From the NCBI GenBank assembly GCA_001897855.1, contig MKUO01000021.1:62001-126000 (forward strand): a stretch of DNA of 64,000 nucleotides, given 5' to 3'. The translations under genes were made by a program, and so were the position numbers. The stretch comes from Bacteroidetes bacterium 43-93. GTDB lineage: Bacteria; Bacteroidota; Bacteroidia; Chitinophagales; Chitinophagaceae. The notes beneath the pieces were generated by a model. That model worked only from the letters and a program-made list of their open reading frames with translations. It did no database searches and was not told the origin of the DNA. Below are positions 59,515 through 64,000 of this stretch, one piece after another (positions within the stretch are counted from its first letter, which is position 1; each line of letters opens with the position of its first letter).

Positions 59515-59883
59515 ATGCAATCAAAATTTCTCGGCCTGCGTACGGTAGGCTATAAAGTGTCAGACCTTAATGCAGCAAAAGAATGGTACACAAAAATATT
59601 GGGCATCGAACCCTATTTCGATATGCCATTTTATGTAGGCTTTAATGTGGCAGGGTACGAACTGGGCCTGCAGCCTGTTGAGGGTAATGAAGCCAAAGGT
59701 GATACCACCGTTACGTACTGGGGAGTAGAAGATGCGCAGTCTATGTATAAAGACTTACTGGCGGCTGGTGCGGCATCACATTCCGAGCCGCAGGATGTGG
59801 GCGATGGCATAGTTGTTGCTTCTGTAAAAGATCCTTGGGGAAATGTATTTGGGATCATTTACAATCCACATTTCAAACTGTAG
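59515..59883 (+). CDS. VOC family protein (glyoxalase/bleomycin-resistance-like)
   Basis: A 122-residue protein with two beta-alpha-beta-beta-beta modules: RTVGYKVSDLNAAKEWYTKILGIEPYF at the start and VASVKDPWGNVFGIIYNP at the end, both typical of the VOC superfamily. Family members bind a metal and act on small molecules (glyoxalase, dioxygenase, antibiotic binding) or act as resistance proteins. The usual metal-ligand His/Glu set is not obvious here, so the activity is open. The next gene follows after 11 nt. Confidence 0.85.
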   Translation: MQSKFLGLRTVGYKVSDLNAAKEWYTKILGIEPYFDMPFYVGFNVAGYELGLQPVEGNEAKGDTTVTYWGVEDAQSMYKDLLAAGAASHSEPQDVGDGIVVASVKDPWGNVFGIIYNPHFKL

Positions 59884-59894
59884 TTAACATTCTT

Positions 59895-60233
59895 ATGAAA
59901 AACTTCCTTGTATTATTCCGAGAGCCGGATGGCAGAAAGGATGAACATACTGATGTAGAAATTCAAAACCATCGCCAAAACTGGAATCAGTGGTTTACCA
60001 AATATATCAATGAAGGCAACATCACGGGCGGCAGTGGTCTTACGCTGGAGGGACGTCTCGTTAAAGGCATTGATGCGCAGGTGGAAGAAACCATACATTA
60101 TGTAGGCACAGAGATCGTCGGCGGTTTTATGACCTTAAAAGCTGCAGATCTCGATACGGCAACACATATTGTTAAAAGCTGTCCCATTTTCGAATTCGGT
60201 GGTTATGCCGAAGTTCGTGAGTACAATGGCTAG
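59895..60233 (+). CDS. YCII-related protein
   Basis: A 112-residue protein with the ferredoxin-like YCII/DGPF fold: KNFLVLFREPDGR at the start, a helix with NHRQNWNQWFTKYINEG, and KAADLDTATHIVKSCPIFEFGGYAEVREY at the end. YCII proteins are small dimers, some acting as dehydrochlorinase-like or sigma-factor-associated proteins; most are of unknown role. The ATG at 59895 is used because the alternative at 59835 lies inside the VOC gene. Its stop overlaps the convergent DUF4406 stop as CTAG. Confidence 0.85.
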   Translation: MKNFLVLFREPDGRKDEHTDVEIQNHRQNWNQWFTKYINEGNITGGSGLTLEGRLVKGIDAQVEETIHYVGTEIVGGFMTLKAADLDTATHIVKSCPIFEFGGYAEVREYNG

Positions 60234-60562
60234 GCACTAATATCTGGTACTTCATCAATGCTACGGTACACGGGTAATCTTTTTGATTCAAAAAGTTCCC
60301 GCTCACGGTTAGCACCCGGGCTATCTGCAATAACGAGCAGCGCTTCACAACTGTGCATTACAGCCATAGATATCTTCATGATGGCTTCGTAATGGTCTGC
60401 AACCGGCATGGCATTTACAACCGGTAATGCAGCATTTACTCCTATCAACGGGGTATGTCCCTTTGCCAGTAATACAGCGGCGGCTTGGTTTAAAGCATCC
60501 AGGTTGGCTTGCTTCTGTTCTTCTGTCGGTGCGGAATAAGGCCCCGCGACTCCAATGATCAT
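60230..60562 (-). CDS. DUF4406 / nucleoside deoxyribosyltransferase-like protein
   Basis: A 110-residue protein. MIIGVAGPYSAPTEEQKQANLDALN fits the N-terminal G-P-Y strand and helix of DUF4406 and nucleoside 2-deoxyribosyltransferase-like proteins; SCEALLVIADSPGANRERELFESKRLPVY has the later Glu-containing helix. The ATG at 60562 gives this motif at the very N-terminus; an upstream extension to 60616 does not fit. The role could be nucleotide hydrolysis or base exchange; uncertain. Confidence 0.7.
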   Translation of the reverse strand: MIIGVAGPYSAPTEEQKQANLDALNQAAAVLLAKGHTPLIGVNAALPVVNAMPVADHYEAIMKISMAVMHSCEALLVIADSPGANRERELFESKRLPVYRSIDEVPDISA

Positions 60563-60626
60563 GATAGTTTCAGTTACTTCAATAAAAATATCACTTAAGA
60601 CTAAAACCTGAATCATTAATAAAATA

Positions 60627-60660
60627 AAAGAGCCCGAACAGTTCGTCCGGGCTCTTTTTA
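60627..60660. terminator. Terminator downstream of the desaturase (bidirectional form)
   Basis: AAGAGCCCG / CGGGCTCTT, a 9-bp stem with loop AACAGTTCGTC, flanked by A and T runs. It serves the minus-strand desaturase gene, which ends at 60674. Confidence 0.87.
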
Positions 60661-60673
60661 TGTAATTGTTTTT

Positions 60674-61429
60674 TTAAAAGTCAGTTTCTACAGGGTTAGG
60701 CTTTGGTTGTTTTAATTTTATCATACCTGCCTTGTTAAAGAGCAGTATCACACCATACACAGGGTCTATTTCATGCCAGCGTACACCAAAGTTAGCATTA
60801 GATGCGCGCATGTGGTGATTGTTATGATAAGATTCGCCCAGCATCAGTACATCTACGTGGAAGAGGTTATCCGCTGTATTCTTCATCTCGAAGTTCTTGT
60901 AACCAAATTTGTGTGCGTACCAGTTGATGATGGCGCCATGTACAGGCCCGCTCATGTAGTGTATCGGCAGCAGTAAGAACATCCACCAAGATGTAGCGAA
61001 GTACACATAATAGCCTGTGTACGCTGCAGCCCAGAAGATTCGCGGGGCCCAGCTATGTGCAAACTTGTCAAAAGCCGGCCAGTCAGGAACGTTTTTGCTA
61101 AAGCGTGGCTCTACTTTTGTTCTGCCGTCAAATATAGCGGTGTACACATTTTTAGTATGCCACATCATCGTAAATACATTTTTAAAATGCAGCGGAGAAT
61201 GCGGGTCTTTATCGGTATCGGCGTAGGCATGGTGCATACGGTGCATCAATGCGTAGGCGCGTGTGCTCAGGTAAGAGGAGCCCTGCGTTACAAAAGTGAA
61301 GATAAACCAGAACTTCTCCCATCCTTTACTCATGGTAAAAGAACCGTGGGCAGCATATCTGTGCTGAAAAAACGTTTGCGAAAAAAGGGATAAATACCAA
61401 TGCGCTGTAAAAAAAATAAATATTGCCAT
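60674..61429 (-). CDS. Acyl-CoA/acyl-lipid fatty acid desaturase
   Basis: A 251-residue membrane desaturase with the three His boxes of the stearoyl-CoA type: HRYAAH, HRMHHAYAD and HNNHH. Helices lie at the N-terminus, at FWFIFTFVTQGS and around AAYTGYYVYFATSWWMFLLLPI. It inserts a double bond (probably delta-9) into acyl chains, adjusting membrane fluidity. A -7 element (TAAATTTG, 61448-61455, minus strand) puts the transcript start near 61441, so the ATG at 61429 is preferred over the upstream TTG at 61450. Confidence 0.92.
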   Translation of the reverse strand: MAIFIFFTAHWYLSLFSQTFFQHRYAAHGSFTMSKGWEKFWFIFTFVTQGSSYLSTRAYALMHRMHHAYADTDKDPHSPLHFKNVFTMMWHTKNVYTAIFDGRTKVEPRFSKNVPDWPAFDKFAHSWAPRIFWAAAYTGYYVYFATSWWMFLLLPIHYMSGPVHGAIINWYAHKFGYKNFEMKNTADNLFHVDVLMLGESYHNNHHMRASNANFGVRWHEIDPVYGVILLFNKAGMIKLKQPKPNPVETDF

Positions 61430-61447
61430 TTCGTTTGAAAAAGTGCG

Positions 61448-61455
61448 CAAATTTA
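61448..61455 (-). promoter_or_regulatory. -7 element of the desaturase gene
   Basis: On the minus strand TAAATTTG fits TAnnTTTG. It overlaps the TTG codon at 61450, showing that translation must begin further in, at 61429. Confidence 0.45.
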
Positions 61456-61530
61456 TCTGTTTTTCCGGCTTTAACCATCATAGTATAGAATGCAACATGT
61501 GTTTCGTGGCAAATTCAGGCTTTAAGCGGC

Positions 61531-61538
61531 TATATTTG
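61531..61538 (+). promoter_or_regulatory. Possible -7 element of the GT-C-like gene
   Basis: TATATTTG, 22 nt before the ATG at 61561. The -33 element is not evident. Confidence 0.35.
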
Positions 61539-61560
61539 TTCCACAGCTTCATCATAATTC

Positions 61561-62925
61561 ATGTTTCGCAATTTTAATAGGGTAGATGCAAGATTCTTAC
61601 TACTTGTATCGGCTGCACACGCTATTTTCTATCTCATAGCCTGGCATTATAAGCATATCTATAATGGCGATTCTCATGAATACATATACATGGCTACCAA
61701 CATTAAAAATGCAGGCTGGTTTTATGCAGGCAACCCGGTTTTAGCTGTAAAGGAAGAATTTATGACGCTCAGGCCGCCTGGCTACCCTTTATTTTTATGC
61801 TTTATTTACCTCTTTGCACTTAATAACTGGATAGTATTATTGGTTCAAAATCTGGTTTCTATTTTTAATATTTATCTATTAAGACATACAATAACCCGGC
61901 TGGGTTATCTCAAAAGGTATGATTGGCTTTTACTTGCATTCATCCTCCTGTTTCCTTCGCAGTTCGTAAACGCCAATATTATTGCTCCCGATATATTACT
62001 ACAGTCCTGTGTTGTAGCTTATTTTTACTTCTTCGTAGCTTTCATGCAAAGGAAGCATTGGCGATATGTGCTCGGTATGGGCCTTATCCTTGCGGCAGGT
62101 GCTTTTATTAAGCCTGTGCTTTATCCAGTGGTATATCTACATGCTGTGGGTATATTGGCTTACGCATCCATACATCGCAGTGCATTAATGCGGACAGCAA
62201 TATGCGCAATAATGCCATTATTGCTTATTGTTGGCTATGGATATGTTAACTACGAGCGCACCGGCAAGTTCCATTTTTCAAGTACACAATCTTTCAATGC
62301 CATTTTCTATTATTACAACTTTTACAAAGACGAATATGGCGTAGACATGGCGGAACAGTTTTTACACGCAGAGCGAAGCCATGTAAAAGAACTCCCGACG
62401 TTTTTGCAACGCTATGACTACGCGAATGCTCGTGGAATGCAGTTATTAAAACAAAATTTTTCATCTTACCTGCCATATCATATTGGCCGTAGCCTTCTCG
62501 TGTTTATAGATCCCGGTAAAGGCGAACTGGATATGTTTATAGGCTTACTTACACTGTCCAAACTCTATGATGTTTATAATACTGCAAGTTTCTTTAATAC
62601 AATAAGAGATAAAGGATATGCCGGTATAGAAGATTACATGGCTCGTAATCCCACTTTACCAATAGCTGCAGTAGTGTTGTTCTTTAATTTGCTGCGTCTG
62701 GCTGGTTTTGTTTTATTCTTGTTCAGTAAGCGATATTCTTTTAGGCTGAGAGCTTTTATAGCAACATTGGTAGGTTATTTTGTATTTATAGCTGGTCCTA
62801 TTGCTAACACAAGATATTTCATACCCGTTTCATTGATTGTGATCGGTACTGCTGTGCTAGGCTATCAGTATATCTTGCAAAGGCAAAGGAATAAGGCTAT
62901 TATTGCAACCGCTGGTAATCTTTAA
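61561..62925 (+). CDS. GT-C fold membrane protein (PMT/GT39-like)
   Basis: A 454-residue protein with about eleven helices. The first extracytoplasmic loop has IYNGDSHEYIYMA, with an Asp/Glu pair of the kind that is catalytic in GT-C transferases. LRPPGYPLFLCFIYLF is the R-P-P-G-Y-P motif common in the dolichyl-phosphate-mannose/ArnT-like group. Such enzymes move a sugar from a polyprenyl-phosphate donor to lipid A, protein or glycan. The gene at 62928 follows after two bases, with a similar layout. Donor and acceptor unknown. Confidence 0.8.
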   Translation: MFRNFNRVDARFLLLVSAAHAIFYLIAWHYKHIYNGDSHEYIYMATNIKNAGWFYAGNPVLAVKEEFMTLRPPGYPLFLCFIYLFALNNWIVLLVQNLVSIFNIYLLRHTITRLGYLKRYDWLLLAFILLFPSQFVNANIIAPDILLQSCVVAYFYFFVAFMQRKHWRYVLGMGLILAAGAFIKPVLYPVVYLHAVGILAYASIHRSALMRTAICAIMPLLLIVGYGYVNYERTGKFHFSSTQSFNAIFYYYNFYKDEYGVDMAEQFLHAERSHVKELPTFLQRYDYANARGMQLLKQNFSSYLPYHIGRSLLVFIDPGKGELDMFIGLLTLSKLYDVYNTASFFNTIRDKGYAGIEDYMARNPTLPIAAVVLFFNLLRLAGFVLFLFSKRYSFRLRAFIATLVGYFVFIAGPIANTRYFIPVSLIVIGTAVLGYQYILQRQRNKAIIATAGNL

Positions 62926-62927
62926 TA

Positions 62928-64000
62928 TTGTATTATATCCGCAAATACTATCCCATTATTGCATCGGCGTTATTGCTGTGCATCGGTGTATGTTTGTTGT
63001 TCCCATATTGTCAGTATTATATAGACCCGGACGCAACCGCCTATCTTACAATCGCCCGCAGATATGCAGATGGTGATTGGCTAAAAGCTATTAATGGCTA
63101 TTGGAGCCCATGGAGTTGCTGGCTTACTGCTGGTTTTATAAGGTTGGGCACAACCGCAATTACCGGTGCTATACTGGCCAATACGATCGGCGCAATAGGG
63201 GTATTGTATGTTTCTCAATTATTTTTCATCAAGTACAGGACACCCTATTTCGCACAGGTTGTCTTACAAGGCGCATTAGCCATATTCCTTTGCTATGCGG
63301 TGTATTATCAAAACTTTGATGATCTCTGGGAGTGTTTTTTTCTTTTATATGCTTTGCGCATTATCGTCAGCCACAGGTTTAAATATTCGCCCACGTTATG
63401 GATTGGGGCAGGCATGGCAGGCGCGTGTGCCTATTTTGCAAAGGCCTACGCTTTTCCGTTTTTTATAATCAGCACTGCCATACTCACGTTTTACATTAAC
63501 CGGGCATGGCATAAAAAATATGTGCGCAACTGGCTCATCAATTTTGGTGTGGTTTTGTTGGTAATGCTTACGCTTAGTTTGCCCTGGCTGTTCGCGCTGC
63601 ATAGCAAGTATGGCATGTGGACCACCGGTACTGCAGGCAATCTCAATATGTCCTGGTACCTGGTAGGGCATCCTCTATTGAAGCACGAATTTGCTAGTTT
63701 CTTACCGCCGGTATATAACGATTCGCCCTCTTATTGGGAAGATCCCTGGTATGTGAATGGTCCGCTTCCTATGTTTTGGCATTCGCGGGCGCTCTTTGTC
63801 AGGCAACTATTGAAGATCGTCCAAAATAGTTGGAAGTTTATTGTTAGCGGTATGCAGATCAGTGTTGTATTTCTGCCGGTCTTCCTGTATGTATTAAGAT
63901 TATTATTCAAGAAAATTCGCCGGTTACATTATAAGGTGTTTTATCCTTTGCTGATTGTGTTTTTGTTATTCCCGTTACCATTCTTTCTTATCAATTTCGA
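62928..64000 (+). CDS. GT-C-like membrane protein, 3' end beyond the window
   Basis: An open frame of 357 codons from a TTG at 62928 to the window edge, with no stop. Many hydrophobic segments follow each other, e.g. IIASALLLCIGVCLLFPY and NFGVVLLVMLTLSLPWLFAL. The first loop reads YYIDPDATAYLTIARRYADGDW, an Asp-containing loop in the same place as in the upstream gene. Y-W-S-P-W-x-C-W-L and HPLLKHEFASFLPP are also visible. The TTG may be the start, or translation may begin slightly earlier within the end of the previous gene. It looks like another GT39-type or related GT-C protein. Confidence 0.72.
   Translation, partial: MYYIRKYYPIIASALLLCIGVCLLFPYCQYYIDPDATAYLTIARRYADGDWLKAINGYWSPWSCWLTAGFIRLGTTAITGAILANTIGAIGVLYVSQLFFIKYRTPYFAQVVLQGALAIFLCYAVYYQNFDDLWECFFLLYALRIIVSHRFKYSPTLWIGAGMAGACAYFAKAYAFPFFIISTAILTFYINRAWHKKYVRNWLINFGVVLLVMLTLSLPWLFALHSKYGMWTTGTAGNLNMSWYLVGHPLLKHEFASFLPPVYNDSPSYWEDPWYVNGPLPMFWHSRALFVRQLLKIVQNSWKFIVSGMQISVVFLPVFLYVLRLLFKKIRRLHYKVFYPLLIVFLLFPLPFFLINF

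Noticed and set aside
1-64000. Search for tRNA, rRNA, insertion sequences, integrases, toxin-antitoxin, restriction or other defence genes
   Set aside because: Intergenic gaps are too short or lack the cloverleaf pattern, and no transposase, nuclease or defence motif was found among the proteins.

Overview
The window comes from a member of the Bacteroidota, most likely the Chitinophagaceae or a close relative. Three proteins carry type IX secretion (T9SS) C-terminal sorting domains. Several genes belong to Bacteroidota-typical families (DUF4292, DUF4286, DUF3822, ribosomal protein THX, YtxJ). Promoters fit the Bacteroidota pattern TTTG-N19-TAnnTTTG, and Shine-Dalgarno sequences are weak or absent. 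I see no insertion sequence, prophage, CRISPR array, rRNA or tRNA gene.

Layout. 1-511 is the tail of a DUF4292 lipoprotein. 598-4543 holds CDP-sugar genes (rfbF, rfbG, an RmlC-like epimerase) with a class V aminotransferase on the other strand. 4544-13368 is mixed: a secreted Ca-binding-repeat protein, an ALDH7-type dehydrogenase, a T9SS metzincin protease, a lone protease-prodomain-like protein, atpG, a MacB/FtsX permease, rsgA and DUF4286. 13369-14180 has the HU gene, whose start region carries perfect DnaA boxes, followed by ribosomal protein THX. 14269-34300 is a surface polysaccharide region: a UDP-GlcNAc 4-epimerase, asparagine synthase, a candidate polymerase-like membrane protein, and one long minus-strand operon. 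That operon runs from the outer-membrane export lipoprotein (34300) through a Wzc-type tyrosine kinase, a PglK/MsbA-type ABC exporter, six glycosyltransferases, an acyltransferase and a deacetylase-like protein down to 19964. 34301-34665 is the only gene-free stretch longer than 300 bases; it holds the operon leader and a cluster of DnaA-box-like 9-mers.

34666-61450 is mostly housekeeping in short, densely packed units: pdxH, chrA, SCO, leuS, maf, UbiA, pyrE, Nudix, a serine hydrolase with a LytS/LytR pair, DUF3822-rsmD-coaD, MATE, ytxJ, fabD, mdh, cystathionine beta-synthase, a BtuF-like protein, VOC, YCII and a fatty acid desaturase. 61561-64000 starts a set of GT-C-like membrane proteins, the last cut by the window edge.

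How it works together. CDP- and UDP-sugar enzymes make precursors. The glycosyltransferases build a repeat unit that is acylated and perhaps deacetylated. The ABC exporter can flip it, and the Wza/Wzc pair controls export. No initiating phosphoglycosyltransferase or Wzx flippase is visible here.

The most unusual signals are regulatory: (1) four genes have a -7 element ending exactly 7 nt before ATG, suggesting leaderless or near-leaderless mRNAs; (2) perfect DnaA boxes flank and overlap the HU promoter; (3) an 18-bp perfect palindrome precedes cystathionine beta-synthase; (4) nine of eleven convergent gene pairs abut or overlap at their stop codons.
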